Source: Takakia lepidozioides
Lineage: Eukaryota > Streptophyta > Takakiopsida > Takakiales > Takakiaceae
DNA length: 64,000 nucleotides
Reading direction: 5' to 3'
Assembly: GCA_030704615.1 (NCBI GenBank)
Contig: CM060734.1
Coordinates: 57,616,042-57,680,041, forward strand
Part shown: positions 21,276-35,108 of the stretch, piece by piece
Position numbering within the stretch: the stretch's first letter is position 1
Layout of the letters: each line of letters starts with the position of its first letter
Notes under the pieces: generated by a model
What the model saw: only the letters and a program-made list of their open reading frames with translations
The model's database searches: none
Told to the model about the DNA's origin: nothing
Translations under genes and position numbers: made by a program

Positions 21276-22546
21276 GTGAGTAACATCTTCAAGATCTCCA
21301 TAATGTTCCCCTGCGTGTATAGTCTTGGTTACTAAGGTCCTGCAGCCTGTCCTCACGTTTTTGCCCTGTCTGAAGGGGGAAATGGCCTTGTGGCACTTAT
21401 TGCATTGTACAATATGTTAGAAATTTGCTGCATGAAGGTACTGAAGTCGAAGTGGGAAGTTTGGGAGGTTTGCAATAATTGTGTTAACTAAGGGTAGGGC
21501 AGGATAGCTGATGTGGGGTGTCACCCTGGGACTTCTCCCAGTTCATAGATTATCCAACATGGAGGTTTTTCCTACATATTTAAAATGATATACCTGTCCC
21601 AGAGTATGTCTTCAGATGCAAAATTACATTTCCACAGCCTTATTTGATGATATGTGACACCCCAACAAGACACCCTGGAGCATCACAGAGTGAAGTGTCT
21701 TTCATCATATGTAGCCCCACACTGTGTTGCAGAAAGTATTGTCATCTAAGTTACATCCAAGAAAATCGATCTGATCTTTTTACTCAAAACAAACCAACCG
21801 TCCCTCTAACAGAGATGTTTCCAGTGAAGCCAAATTGATCTGTTTGTTTCCCCCTATTTTGTTTGCTATTGGTAAAAAAGAATTGACCATTATGTCATGA
21901 CTGTTCAAATTTCCACCTAAAATTCCTTGTTCCTTGGGGTGATCATTGTGGAGTTGGGTTTTACGATAGGAAAATGAAAATTCTGCATCATCCATAACTA
22001 CCATGTCTTTTGAGCCCAACCCTAAACTGGAAAGTGGGTATGATTGATTTGCTGAATTATGGTAGCAGGCCGCTGAACTGGGTACTGATCTGCATGACGC
22101 CTCTTTTGCTCACGTAACAAATCAAAGACCCGGATCTTCCGGATCTTACCTATATGCCAAGAGCGAGGATTGTGCGAGCTGATAACATTCTACTGTCACC
22201 CAGTACGTCCCCAACTTCCCAAACCGAGAATTTTACTACCATATTCTACCCAACTTTGCAAATGAAAGCATCAACCAGACCGCTCATTATTTTCCATGGC
22301 AACCAAAAACTGAGTGATCTGTCGTCCTCCATATACTCTGGACCACTGAGAGAAATTAAAAGTGAAGAAGACAAATCATAAAGCAACTAAAAAGACCTGA
22401 GGAAGCGGGGAAAAACTTTTTATAAGATCAGACGGCCAACTTCTTTCACATCTTACTTTACAAACACCTTCTTGCAGATCTGGACGAAGCCAGCTACAGG
22501 GTGGAGGCATGATACGGCAAACTCCTGTACAGATGGCCTTTTTTTG
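21276..22546. other. Intergenic region, nothing recognised
   Basis: A plus-strand frame at 22154-22381 (75 codons) is unassigned. No further TTLL12 exons were found. Confidence 0.3.
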
Positions 22547-23108
22547 CCCAGACCGCGTGGGTGGGTCCAAAAGGACCCTTATTATTTTTTTGTTTTTTTG
22601 CAAAGCCCTTTTCAGGGGTCGCGGGAGCAGGAGGTGGTGTTCAAGCACCCCTCCTGCCCCTTGTAGCCAAGGTCATCTTTCGTACAGGGAGCGAGGGACC
22701 CCTTGTGAGGCTCTCCCGAACCTGTAGAGATGCCGCCATTTCCAACTCATCCGTTGCAACGTTAAAAGATGCCAACGTCTGCGAGGCATTCGTCAGAGCC
22801 ACGTCCATGGACGCCAACACATCGGAAGCCCGCTTCAGTAGGGCATCAAACCGTGCAAACAACTCCAACGCCCCTCTCAATGCAACATCAAGCACGTCCT
22901 TGTGAGCAACACTTGAGGCCATTTCCAAAGAGCGCAAGAGATTAATGGGGCCACCAAGGCCTCCCCTCTTTCTATATGGATGGATGGATGGATGGTTACT
23001 CCTGGATGGATGAATTTACACTGGATGGATGGCTGGTTACTCCTGGATGGATGACCAGTTACTGTTGTTGTGCCTAGAACGATGTATATGGCAAATCAAT
23101 TGGAACAC
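22547..23108 (-). repeat. ~0.5-kb duplicated sequence, copy 2
   Basis: Partner of 17829-18351, in the same orientation. It contains the identical 98-residue minus-strand frame (22641-22937) and an expanded GGAT repeat block (about 22975-23060). Homology ends on one side at TGGCAAATCAATTGGAACAC in both copies. Confidence 0.8.
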
Positions 23109-23625
23109 GAAAGTCTCGCGTCTGGGCAAGTCTTTCCAGCTCCATACGAGGTACTGCAAGTATTGTGGTAGTTGAGAGCTATGGTGAAGCCTTATAGTTG
23201 GCCTACATAGTAGATATTAAAGCACTGCAGGCCGTGTTGTTTCTTCAAATTTTCTTGCTACTGAATGATCAGGCAGACACCTGTGCAACTAAGTGAGCTT
23301 CCCAATGTCCATCTATTATGAACGCCTTTGTGAGCCACGGTACATAATCCTTGAAAGAAGACATTTACAAAGATACAAACAGAAGGAACGAATGGTCACA
23401 CTTAGGAAGAATATCAACTGGAAAATGTCTATCTCACCTTTCTATCATATAACATCATATGACGGTAATTATGGTAATCTGAAGAATGACAGATACTTTC
23501 CCTCCTCTTCAGTAGAATGTACCTCATGCCATTTGCTGCAAAGATTGGCTTGCCATAACCTTACGGGCAGAAGGAGAGTAATTTTCATAGGCCAGCTATG
23601 AAGGACAAATACTACATACTCAGTA
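23109..23625. other. 3' flank of the NPG1-like gene
   Basis: Presumed 3' UTR and spacer of the minus-strand TPR gene. No other feature was recognised. Confidence 0.35.
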
Positions 23626-26600
23626 TCACCAAAGCAATGCTCGAGTGATAGAGCTAAACTTCTCAACAGGTAAACACTGATCCAGCAGGACTGCTGCTTG
23701 GAAACAGTCAGCAGCTTGGGAGGCATGACCCTCTGCTTTATGCAGCAAGCCCATCTGGTACCAGGCCTCCTCATGTGTAGGCTCTGCCTGCACTGCCTTG
23801 GACAAATAGCTGCGTGCTACTGGTAATGACTGCCTGTTACTTTGCTGACGCAGAAGTGCACCCAACTTGACCTTGCTGTCCACATGTGCAGCATCTACTG
23901 CGAGTGCATTCTTGTAACATGCCATGGCTTCCTCAGGTTGCCCACGCACTTCATGTAGCAATCCTGCCCCATCCACAACATAATCGCGTAAAAACTTGGC
24001 ACATATTCAAGATTTCCACAAGTCACAGTTGATCCTGCTATGGCTTGGATAGGATGCATGACAATGAAACTAGTTTTACTTTGAACTCCCCAAACATTTT
24101 ATGTTGCAATGATTGAGGACAGAATTCCAACTCGCGTTACCATTCTTTACGGAGCCTGGCCACAGATACACCTATGTTCTCTATAGAAATTCGACATTGA
24201 GGCTCGACCTTATAACAAAGGTTATCCACAACATTGCCTAGCTGAAGTACACATGAGACCATACATGTATTGGTGTTTGCAAATGATTTGTTAGACATAC
24301 AATGGCATGATTGTCACCTTACAAGCCTCTAATAGCCATTTCATTTATTGAACTCGTGTCAAGAATGAACGCCATGCAATTCAGTAAAAGCTTCTTGAGA
24401 GTGTTTCCTTTGAGAAGGGAGAGAGGGTTGGAGCCCAGTAAATGTCCAACTAGTGATCAGCCCAACGGCGAAGAATGTTGCATGCAAGAACCAACACATC
24501 CTCTGACTACAAGAACACCCAGAGGAGGGGATAGCTCACCAGTGGCATGCCAGGTGGTAGCTGAGAAAGTTTCCAGAGCCCTAGCCTTCTCCAGACATAT
24601 TTCAGCATCAGACCATTGCTGTAGCTCAGTGTACACTCTTACAAGGTCTTGCCACACCTCCACCTCCTCCACTCTTTCTGTCAACTGCAACCCACCCAAA
24701 ACACACTGTGCTTCTTTAAAGCAGCCATTCTGCACCATCTTGGAACAGTATAAGCTCATCTAAAAGTACTGCCTTTCCAATGGGATCTGAGTTGTGGCAT
24801 ACATTTTCAGTTCGCGTCTCCCTCACCATGGCCAAAATTACAAACAGAGAAGTCCTAGATCGAATAAGACTTGGACCTGGCTATCGGGCGATTGAGCACT
24901 TCCATGGTGCCCATGTAGAGATGCTTCCCCCACCTTGTCTCATTCACCACACTCAAACGATCTTTGTATAGGAAATCTGATACAGCCTCCTGTCAGCTCG
25001 CAGTTGAGACTTTACGTAGACCATGAAGCATTAACTAGGGTTAGACTACTGGGACTTGGTGACAGTTTTGCAACACCTCCCCCAATGAGGAGGAACTTCA
25101 AGGGCACTGCACTTGCCCAGGATATATCCATAGCGAGCTTGAAGTCTAGTTGCATCTGCTAGTGACAAGACCAGTGCTCCCAGTCCACAAATAAGGCAAT
25201 TCAAGTAACCTTGACTAACCTGTTTCCTCTGCCAACCACCAGCTTCAAAGCTCTTGCGCTCAGCTTGCACCAGCGCGAGTAAGAGATGATAGGTGTGAAT
25301 AGCACGCAGTGGCTGCCCTAGAGCTAGCTGCACTTTGGCCTGTGTGCGCAGGAGCGGGCCTTGCTCCCATGGTCCCGTCTCCTCCAAGGCTCCTTCAAGC
25401 ACCAGCTCTGCCTCAGAATGCCTTTCTTGTGCTGTCAACAGCAGTGCCAGAAAGCGCCAACCCTGTAAACATGCTCCACCGCTGCGGTCAAGAGACAACT
25501 TTGCACAGTCAAGTGCTGCACTTAGTTGACGTTGCTCAGCATACTCCATACCCAGGTCAAAGATCACTTTTGGGTCTTCGCTGTCCAAAGCAGCAGCTTC
25601 CTACAGCCATAGGTGCACACAACACAACTCTGAAGTAAGAGAAATGAAATGAAATGGAACTTTATAACGTAATAAGGATATAGAACTTTATAAGAGACGA
25701 AATACTCATGCAAATCTGAAAATGGAATACATGCGAATTGCAAACCCAACATCATCACACTCCAAATCTTTACATGAAGAAAATGGTGAGATGTGCAACA
25801 GGACCTACTTGCAGTGCCTGGAGAGCATCCTGTTGCAGCTTCATCCTCTCTGAATCAGATGATGCCACCTTGGTCTGGGCACTCAATGCTACACCTAAAA
25901 CATGAAGTGCACTGCTTTTCAAGAACGCTAATTCCTCCTGTGCCAGATCAACTGCTCTCTGTGCAAAACCAGCTCCTTTGCTCGCAAACTCCACTTTGCC
26001 TGCACAGATTTTAGCTGCCAGCAACAGGGAGGGCACATCATTGGGCGTCTCTACTTGGCTGAGAGATTTGCACAGCAAATCAAGGGCCACGACATTGTCT
26101 GCTGCTCCACTGTAGCAGAGGGCCATGTTATACCAACGTTCCGATCTAGACAATATACCGGGCAAGAGCTCCTCATATTGGTGTGCCAACTCAGTACACT
26201 GCCCACTTACTGACAGAGCAAAGCTGAGGTGGTCCAGCACACTGGCATCAAATGCACTTTGGCGTGCATTTTTGCTGCAAAGAAGGAGCATAAGAAGCAA
26301 GATGGCCTCCTCTATGTTGTTTTTAGGCACATATGCACCATCTACTTGTGACCCAAAGCTTGGTGACGAGGCCTCCACACCTCCATACAGCAGCAGAACA
26401 GCAAACTCTTTCTGCATGCGCGCCCGGGACTCCACATCCAAATGCCAGGTGCTGAGCAGTGCACGTCGGTAAGCAGACATGCTATCTACAGTGAGGCCAG
26501 CTTGCAACAGCAGCTGAGGCAGTAGCTGCACTGCCTTGCCCACTATCTCAGCCACTTTGGTATCCCCCCATGCACTTGGCATACCCCCTGGCATTGCTGC

Positions 26601-27745
26601 CTCCATTGTGTCAAGCACATTCTTGCAGTCCTGTGCAGCCTCTGCAGATGTACAAATTGCGGATTGAGGTCCCTGTATGACTTATAACTCTCTCGCCAAC
26701 ATGAAAGGTGCTGGCGGAAATTTAATTTCAGGTTCATGTGAAGATTTTTACACAAATCTTAGAGGACAAATTATCTCTTCTATAGACATTTTGTTTGCAG
26801 TGTACGAAAGACTAGTTTCTCCTCCCTGACCTCTCAAACGAAAGGAAAAGGTTTCAAGATGATTGCTTTGGTGTCTGTGTGAGGCTAAAAACAATGCCCC
26901 AACCATAACTAGGAAATAACAGCGGAGCAACAGACACCTGGGAGGCGGCCAAGTTTCTGGAGCGACTTGGCTTTCAGATAGATGGCTTCCAGCAGCAAGC
27001 TTGCAGCATGTAGGAAACTGGCGAGTGCCTCTTTTGAAGGCTTCCCTTTCTTGTACCGCACCTTCTCCGATGCAAAGAATCGCATGCGTGAGACAAGAAT
27101 AGTCAGGTCAATCCCTTCAAACGCCTGCAGAGCTCCTTCCACATTGCCTCTCTGGTACTCTAGACGTCCCAGCAATGCGCGTGCCTCCTGCATCTCCCCC
27201 AGGACTCCATTGACCAGCCATGATTCGAAGACAGGTCTGGACAACCTCTACTGGCCCAATTCACAAAGCATTCTGTTATTTCCCAAGAAGAATTATATAC
27301 ATGCTCTCATGACAGATAGTTGAAGTATTTCCAGTGTTGTTGATGCTTAAACTTCCAGCTGATTGCAAGATTGGACAATTTTATCACTTTTTCACCCAAT
27401 GGTAGAGATGAAGAACTATACAATGTGGGAAATGCAGTTGCACGATCATTGTTCCGCAAACATTTTTTGCCTTGCCGGACAGTCGTACCACTCATGGACG
27501 CATTTCCTCGACCGGCTCCAGAATACAGTGCCACAGAGCATAGAACAACAGAGATTGAAGATCAGTACCTCGTTGTTAAGAGAAAGAGCCTCCCGGAGAG
27601 AGGTCTCAGCTTCCTCAATGTTGCCTTCATCCAACTTGGCCTCCCCCTCTTTGATTTTCGAAGAACGCTGTCTAGAGCCAAGCTCAACAACGGACACGGA
27701 TCCTTTTTCATCAAACTTAAACTGATTGCTGCACGAACAAAGCAT
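23626..27745 (-). CDS. NPGR: NPG1/NPGR (TTC7-like) calmodulin-binding TPR protein, complete
   Basis: Six exons: 27745-27569, 27187-26938, 26641-25809, 25600-25220, 24684-24540 and 23963-23626. All have GT-AG borders, and they join in frame to a 707-residue protein, the usual family length. The start MLCSCSNQFKFDE matches the family N-terminus (MLCACSGEQFRFE in Arabidopsis NPGR1). Further landmarks are EARALLGRLEYQRGN, NIEEAILLLMLLL, RWYNMALCYSG, VWQDLVRVYTELQQWSDAE and AWYQMGLLHKAEG, forming TPR helices along the whole length. In Arabidopsis these proteins bind calmodulin, are needed for pollen germination, and form the TTC7-like scaffold that anchors PI4K-alpha at the plasma membrane. The short end after LPVEKF is family-typical. 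No frame damage is seen. It lies head to head with RAD9, start codons 730 bp apart. Confidence 0.93.
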
Positions 27746-28475
27746 GGCTGCTGTTTGCTGTCTTACTACATACTACATTTTCCTATACGTAGACAGAAAG
27801 ATCCTCCACCGCCTCCGATTTGGCTCTCAAATACTAATAAAATCTGTGACAAGTGCAGCTAGATCTCAACAATGCGGAGTTCTGGGCACAGGCTGGAATT
27901 ATTTGTGTCAGTTTCCAAGATACTTCGTTACAAGTTCACAGGGGCTCACAATTAGTGCTTAAACCACAAATGCAGCCAAGATAATGCTGATCCTAATTAC
28001 AGTTCTTGCCTAAACTTACTGCTCACATTATCACAAATTTGTTTCTACAAAAGCTGTGTTATGAATTGTCACATGAACAAGATCATATACTCTACCTCAG
28101 CCTGATAAGGAGACGCAAATGAGAAACCGAGAAACTAGGATTGAGGATGACATTGACAGCGTTCCTGCAGCCAAATCCGAGAAGCTCTGCTGGATCCACA
28201 TGGGATCTCTATTACCAGCCTGCAAATTGATCTGCCCCCACCTGTGCTTCACGTGACAATCCATGAGCTGGCGGTGAACGAAAACTATAGATGAAAGATG
28301 CTGATGTCAGCAAAACATTCAACCAAGAACTTGTCTCGAGGAAGACGACAAATAACAAATATGTCGGTCCTCCCGCTGCCAGATTTTTAGGTCTGTCCTG
28401 TGTGATCTTCATGCCTTGAATCTCTCTTGTGTTGTAGGTTGGAGCCTTAGGCTTGCTCAATCCGGTGAGGGGGAG
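27746..28475. promoter_or_regulatory. Shared divergent promoter region of NPG1-like gene and RAD9
   Basis: This 730-bp gap separates two divergently oriented start codons and must hold both 5' UTRs and core promoters. No exon, TATA-box pair or repeat is clear enough to name. Bidirectional use is inferred from the geometry alone. Confidence 0.4.
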
Positions 28476-31400
28476 ATGGAATGCGTGCTGAGCGGTAATC
28501 AGATTAAGAGTTTCAACAGGGCTGTCAACTGTCTAGCACGCATTGGCAATGAATTACTGATTCAAGCTAATCCAGATGAGGTATGCTTTCATTTACTTCA
28601 CGCCAGCTTCGAGTTTTATATTCCTCCTTTACAGACATTGCGCCTGTTGTGGTTGTAATCCCAGCACGATTGATATGTTATCGCTTGCCACCTGGTGTTC
28701 TTTGACGATAAATCATCGCCAATGGTTGAGCTGCGAGTTGCATCTGCACTAGACAATACTTTAGAAGAAAGCCAAGAAGTTACAAGTTGTTCTGAAAGAG
28801 TAACGAAAGTATGCGTTGCAAGCGAGCATGCTATTCGAGTGGCTGTTCAGTTGAAAGATTCATGGTAATGCAATAGTCCTGAAGTGAATGCATTTGATAC
28901 TCGTCACAAATTGGATTGTTTGCAGCGGCCTTATCTATATGAGGCATTGCTATATTTTAAAGTGGTTTGGTCTTGAGCTGTTCTAAGGCCTGGTTTTGTA
29001 CCCTTTCTGATAAATTCCAATAGATCTGGCACTCCTGAATTATCTTGATCAGAATGTGAGGGGTAAGTGCTAAAGCAGGATAGCTGATTTGCAGCTTACT
29101 TTGCGGACGCTAAATTCGTCATGGTCGGCCTTCATGGCTATCACTTTCAAGCGGTACTTCTTCGATTCTTTTCAAATCTCCTCACCAAACACTCGATGCA
29201 GTGTGCTGCTGAAGGTATTAGCAATAGCCCCTACAGCAGTCCTTGTACATGAGATGCAGAGTTTGAATGTTAATTAGATCACTGTTTGAATTAGGTTTTT
29301 GACTGGACTCTTAAACTGTTAGCATGCTTTTCTGCTGTGAAAGGCAATGTGCAATATATCAGTCAACATTCCTGACAGGGCAATCAATATAAGCCGGGGG
29401 GTCTGGTAATTGATGCATAGTAGATATATGTGTGAAGGCTGTGTGTACAGTGTTTCGAACGCCACCCGGGAGTATTGAACGATTGTCCATCAGCTTGCCT
29501 GACGAAGATGCAACAAAGCTACAGTGGACTCTAGAATGTCTGAATGGTATGGCTGCTCTTTCACATGTATGCATCCAGTCACCTCGGCCTAACAGTGAAA
29601 GGGATGCTGAGTTGCCATAGTAAATACAGAATGTCCCTTGTTGCTTACCAAGGTAGGGTGTCTTATGGTGGTTGCCTCATCGTGTCTATAAATGAGCCTG
29701 CTGAACGGTACTTTCAGTGGCTTTGTACAACAAACTAGTCGCGGCGATTTTCAAGTTTTGTTGTTATGTAGTATGTATCTTGTCTCTACCAATGTCGTAA
29801 GGGTTGTGTCTACAGTCAAGGTGAAACGCTATTGGTGAATTAGTTTTTGGACACAGAATGATGTGATAGCAATTAGGACAGAAGTTTGCTCAACAAAATG
29901 CAACAATCCTTCAGTCTGTCAGAGAGAGGATATTGCAGAGAAGTTCTAACTATCAAGAATGATGTAATGGACCCAGGTTAACTTTGCCTGTCCAGGCACT
30001 GAAGTCATTCATCTTTCCTCTTGGGCATGAAGTTGTGGAGTATCTGATCACGATGCAAAAGTTGCTACTCTCTCTGGGGTTCTTGTACTTTACAGTTCTG
30101 CAGAAGTAGAGAAGAAATGTTTGCAATCTTTGCTGAGGAAAGCATCGTCATAATTGCTTTCGTCGTCATGTCTGAGTCCAGGAATCAGGAAAACTTACTG
30201 GATCACATGCAACAATGAGGATGAGTTTCAGAATGTGTCATTGGATCGGAACAGTATCCCCAGCCATCTGGTGGTGAAGCCTCGTGATCTCAACAGATTG
30301 CTGGCGCATTTTCAATCCTCTCTTCATGAAATCACTATGATAGCCACAGAGCCAGTCTCCAGTCCAACTGGTACCGAGACAGAGGCAAAGGCTATTGAGC
30401 TGAGAAGCTACATTGACCCTTCAAAAGGTCAGGACTTCTGTGACCAAAGCTTATTCATTCTGAGTGCCTAGCCATGGATTTGCATACATGCATCTGATCT
30501 GGAGTATTCACAAAAACAAGTTGTCAGCATCATTCCTTAGTACTGGTGTCAAGGGTTAAAGGTAGGTGTGCCCTGCAGGAAAATGTCCCACCTCAAGTCA
30601 GACTAGCTGCAGCTTCTAAAACTTGAATTACATGATACCGTAAGAGGACGGACTTGTCAAATTCACTACTATGTGCAATGTGATCATCTGTACAAAACAC
30701 ACCAGTTTGTAGTGGTGCACTGCAGGGACATCTGATGGAACATTGCATACTCAGCTTTGTATTGATCCCGCTGAAGAGTTACTGGAGTATTCACACACTG
30801 GAGTTCCAGTTGATGTGACATTTAGTCTAAAAGAGGTTAAGGTAGACGAGGCCTTCAAGGGGGGGGGTATCTGAACCCACTTCTGCTTGAATCATTGCTT
30901 CAGATCTCCATTTTAGTTGTCTGGACAGTTTGTACATTGCAACTGACAGCCTGATGGTCTAGGTTGGATGAACTGCCAAGGGTAGTGGTCACCTCAGTCT
31001 GATCTGACTCTGGTGATGAGCGGATGGCTCATTTGAGCGTATTAGCTTCACACACTAGAAACTTCGTGAATGAACAGCTTATTTTCTAGACAGTGCTTAC
31101 TATCCTTGTGCATCTCGCAGGCTTTTACGGCTTTCTGTGAAGGATCTGAGGCAAATATGCACATTTATTTTGAGAAAGCTGGCAAGTATGTTAGCTTTCC
31201 TCTCTTGAAGCTAGAAGGTCTATACAATGTTGTTGTCCAAGGAGGCCATTTATTACAAGGGTAGCATGTGTTCATATAGGGATGATCTTTTGCTCCTTTT
31301 GTTCTAAGAATGCAGATCGAGTTTATGATATTCTCTCTTTGAGTCTATATTCAACTCTCTCCTCTTTCCCCATCCAGAAGGTGGCAATAACATTACAGTG

Positions 31401-32846
31401 CAAAACTAAGGAGCAACATGGCTAACACTGCTTCATCCACCAGTACCTTTGATGCTTACAGCCCCATAATACCACAAGTCTTTGGTGCTGACCATGGCTT
31501 TGGCTGAGGGATTTTGCGTCTGACTGCATGGTCTGATTCTTTCCTTTCTGAAGCTAATGTTGTGTAGTACTGAGCAGGCCTATGCTACTGGCACCAAGGT
31601 TTGGACTGGATGATGCGGCACATTCCGACCTCGATGCTACTCTCCTTCTAGCAACTATGCTGAGCTCCCAGTTGCATGCCAATGAGAGCACAGCACAAGT
31701 TCCCCGCGCTGGCAACAGCATGGGTGCGGCTGCCCACAGCAATGAAAGGGGGTCGCACAGGCTTGCCCATGCAAACAGTTCTGGCCAGAGAGGCAATGCG
31801 AGTGGAGACTCAACAACAAGATCTGGACAACAATCTGATGGGACTGTCATCTGGTCTGAGCTATCTGGTTCGTTACAAAGCTTAACCTTTTTTATTGCTA
31901 CACCAGTCAGTGAATGAAATAGTCATGAAGGATGGGGACCTGCATTGATGTCAAGGTTGGACACCTTGGTTCCAGTTGGTCATCGGTGTCACTTCAAGGC
32001 ATGTTTTTTGTCATTTTCTGAAGTAGAATGTCTTCCACAACCTATCTCCAAGTTACCAACGTGTATGTTAATTGGGGTCTAGTACACTAACCTACAGAAT
32101 AGATTCTTGTCCCCACATCCTTTGCATGAGTTCCGCAAGGTAATGAGTGGACATGTAGAGTTCACTTGCTCTGTTATGTACTTGTCTAAATGAACCTTCA
32201 GCGGAATTATGATTTGGCTAGGAGGAAGTGGGGGAAGAACAACTGGCAGCCGGGCCAGACCTGCCCCAGTGGACAGCGGCAATGCCAGTGAAGAGGTTGT
32301 CTTACAAAGACACTCAACAAGCAATGTGCCAAGAGGATCGCAACATGGATCAGACCAAGGGTCCCCTGTTGCTGGGGGAGTGTTTAATGGGCAGGGTTTG
32401 CATCATCATGAGACTGCAAATATGGAGCAGACACCTGGGCAACACCCAGGTATGTGCCGTGCTGTGCTGTGGTTTTGTAATTAGGTGATGCATAATGTTG
32501 GTTAAATTGTTCATGGTCCGCTCTTAGGGAGCAGTACCCTGGGAGAGTGGAAACAGTCAGATATTGCTTTGCTGCCCTATCACCAGTTGGCATCAATATG
32601 TGAATGCTTTATGACAGCCACATGCTATTTAGGTGCAATCTAAAGTAGGAGTCTGCGATGAACCATCTCAAAATGAAGAGAGACTTGGCCTGGCCCACTG
32701 ATGATGAAGAAAAATGTTTCTTATGTTGGTCACCAGGGGGAAGACTGCCGATGAGGCAAGATGTGCCAGTCAAGAATTTGAATGACTGGGAAGGTGTGAA
32801 CTCCGAAGATGATGATGATGATGAATACTGTGTACCTACGACTTGA
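28476..32846 (+). CDS. RAD9: RAD9 checkpoint clamp subunit, complete
   Basis: RAD9 forms the 9-1-1 DNA-damage clamp with HUS1 and RAD1 in the nucleus and supports checkpoint signalling and repair. Nine exons join in frame to 460 residues: 28476-28580, 29095-29214, 29438-29546, 30182-30427, 30726-30835, 31121-31185, 31578-31867, 32222-32449 and 32737-32846. Landmarks are the start MECVLSGNQIKSFNRAVNCLARIGNEL, LTLRTLNSSWSAF, ATKLQWTLECLNG, RKTYWI, VVKPRDLNRLLAHFQSS, VELR-like AIELRSYIDPSK, HTGVPVDVTFSLKE and FGLDDAAHSDLDATLLLATML. The C-terminal tail is Ser/Gly/Gln-rich and ends in an acidic run (EDDDDDEY), as in other RAD9 tails. The last acceptor (32736) was chosen for phase and its pyrimidine tract. 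Tail exons are less certain than the PCNA-like core. Confidence 0.93.
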
Positions 32847-35108
32847 CCAGATAGGAGGGGACCATAACGACCAACTTTGCATGGCCAAACCCTTCCAAAG
32901 CAGATCAACAAATATCAAAGGCCATGAATTAGTGGTGGTTGTGGAAAGAGCATACGTTCTGTATCTGCCTTGCAGATCACAACCTTTCTCCCAGTAGACA
33001 TGTTGCCAGGGAGTCGACCTATATTCCATGTCCTTTCTCTTCATCTCAGCACTGTCAAGCAAGATGGAAGCTCTGAAAGGAATTTCGACTCCGGATTTGT
33101 GGCTTCTCTTTTGTTTTGGTGAGGATAAGAAACTAATGGATGTCAAAAACCTTTTCGTCGCAATCACAGCCTGTGATGCATATTGTCACTACAGGGCTAC
33201 CACACTGTCAAAGCTTCGCAGGTGGCAGTAGTCAGCTGAACTGGATTTTGAAGTGAACTAGGGGGGGCAGCCATGACCGTTCAAACACAAACCAAGGTTG
33301 ATGTTTGCTGGGTTACTACAACAATGGCTGCCCAAGTGCTGCCCCCGTCATGTAAGCCCTCCTACCCTGACAGTCAAACAGATAACCGATGAAGGTTACA
33401 CATTCTGTAGAGAGTTCAGAGTTCATCAGATGTGTTCCCGTGTCACAAACAGGAACAACACAGGAACCACTCCAAGCAGAAGTGGTGAATTTCTGTCCAG
33501 GGAGTGACTGGTCCTGTCACCTCGTTTTCAACTGTATCTCAGAAGTGGACCAAGGTTGACCGGTGTCATGGAATGTGATTCAGACTTGAAACGTCCAGGA
33601 ATACACAACAACAGAAATAAAGTGATTCCAGAGGCCTCAATTGTGTGGAGTTGCAATTGTACACCTAGGTGAAGATAGTATGCATTTGCAGTGCCCTGCC
33701 TGAAAGCAATGACCTGGGAGGTTGTATTATATTATCCCTGCAAACATCCATACTTCGAGACACCCAAAGCTGGTTGAATCTGGGTAAGAGCCTCAGCTCT
33801 GTGTGTGAATGTTGTGGACCGTAGAAAGGATTCCAAAACCACTGCAGATGCCATGACAAGCAGCCCAGGAAGAGTAGGGAGCTTGCAAAATCCACGTAGA
33901 GGACCTCAGAAACCATTCTATGTGAGTTGCATTCTCAGGGATTCCATCAACAAAGACTGACAAGTTAGTTCATGCATAAAGACATTTCGTTTCTTATGGG
34001 AATTATTGTCTCTAAAAACTGGCAGCTTCAGTAGTGGAAGTGGAAGCCTAGAAGGTGCCAAGAGACACTGGGGTATGGGGCTGGCCCTCGTGCCTCCATG
34101 CTTCTGGGAAGGGAGGGATTCAACTCTTGAATCTTGGTTTGCTTTGGTTTTGCCACCAGAAGTGAAGTTGTTGGTGAGAGTTGATTTGGCGACATGGAGA
34201 GCTTGCTTGACTATCCTCTTCTATTCTCGGATTCTAGTTCCAGCGCGCAGGCGATGGTGGATCTTGACGGGCGGGCAGGCGATTGCCGCATGGCCTTACA
34301 AGTTTGTACTCTTGCTGTCGTCTTAATTATTGTCATCAATTCCTTTCCTGAACTTCTGATTTCGGAACATGCGCCTCAATATCTTTGTCTAGAAATATTT
34401 AACAATGCTTGGAAGAATCGTCCAGACAGCGGCCATTAGTAATGCTTGAAGTTCTTTACTAACGCACGGTTTATCTGACTTTTCTACCAACTTAGAGAAT
34501 GGCATAAGAGACCCTGGTGAAGCTTCGGCTAGGAACTTGAACTTGATAGAGTTTGATCGTGCTTGCGCTACGTAGAAAAATAAAGGGATCTCCGTAGGTG
34601 TGTAATTTTGAGTGGTCCCGATCAGAAACATGCTTCGGGCGCGCTTGAGAATGTCGTGACACAGTTTTAATGCTACTCTTGCAACAGGTGACATCTGAAT
34701 GCAGTCCGCACATTTGAGTTTCTGGAATTCTTCATGTTTTAAGCTCCTTACCTTTTCCATATACACATGGACGAGTTCGGGGATCCAAAGTCTAGAAGCT
34801 TTCTGCAGGCACTAAGCAAACTAATGAATCTTTTGAGAGATCGTTTGAGAGATCGTCACGACATAAAGTTGCAGCTGTTCCCAAGTGTGAATCGCTTCTC
34901 GCAGAGCTCAAGAGGTTTTGAATCTTAAAGTGACCATGGTTTGTTTGAAACCATGGCACTACTGACCCCTTCTCTGTCTCTTTTCCTCTAATATCTGTCA
35001 ACCGCGTTTTGTCTGTGTCCGTCTCACTTCCTATGCCTGGACGTTAAATGGCAATTTCTATTCGTAAGGTAGTGCTTAGAAAAATCAGAATCTTGAGCTG
35101 TTGATACA
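32847..35108. other. RAD9 3' flank and possible 5' part of pterin dehydratase gene A
   Basis: An ATG-started frame at 34194 (MESLLDYPLLFSDSSSS...) followed by a possible donor could be the first exon of dehydratase gene A, but the join is not demonstrable. The remainder shows nothing recognisable. Confidence 0.3.
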
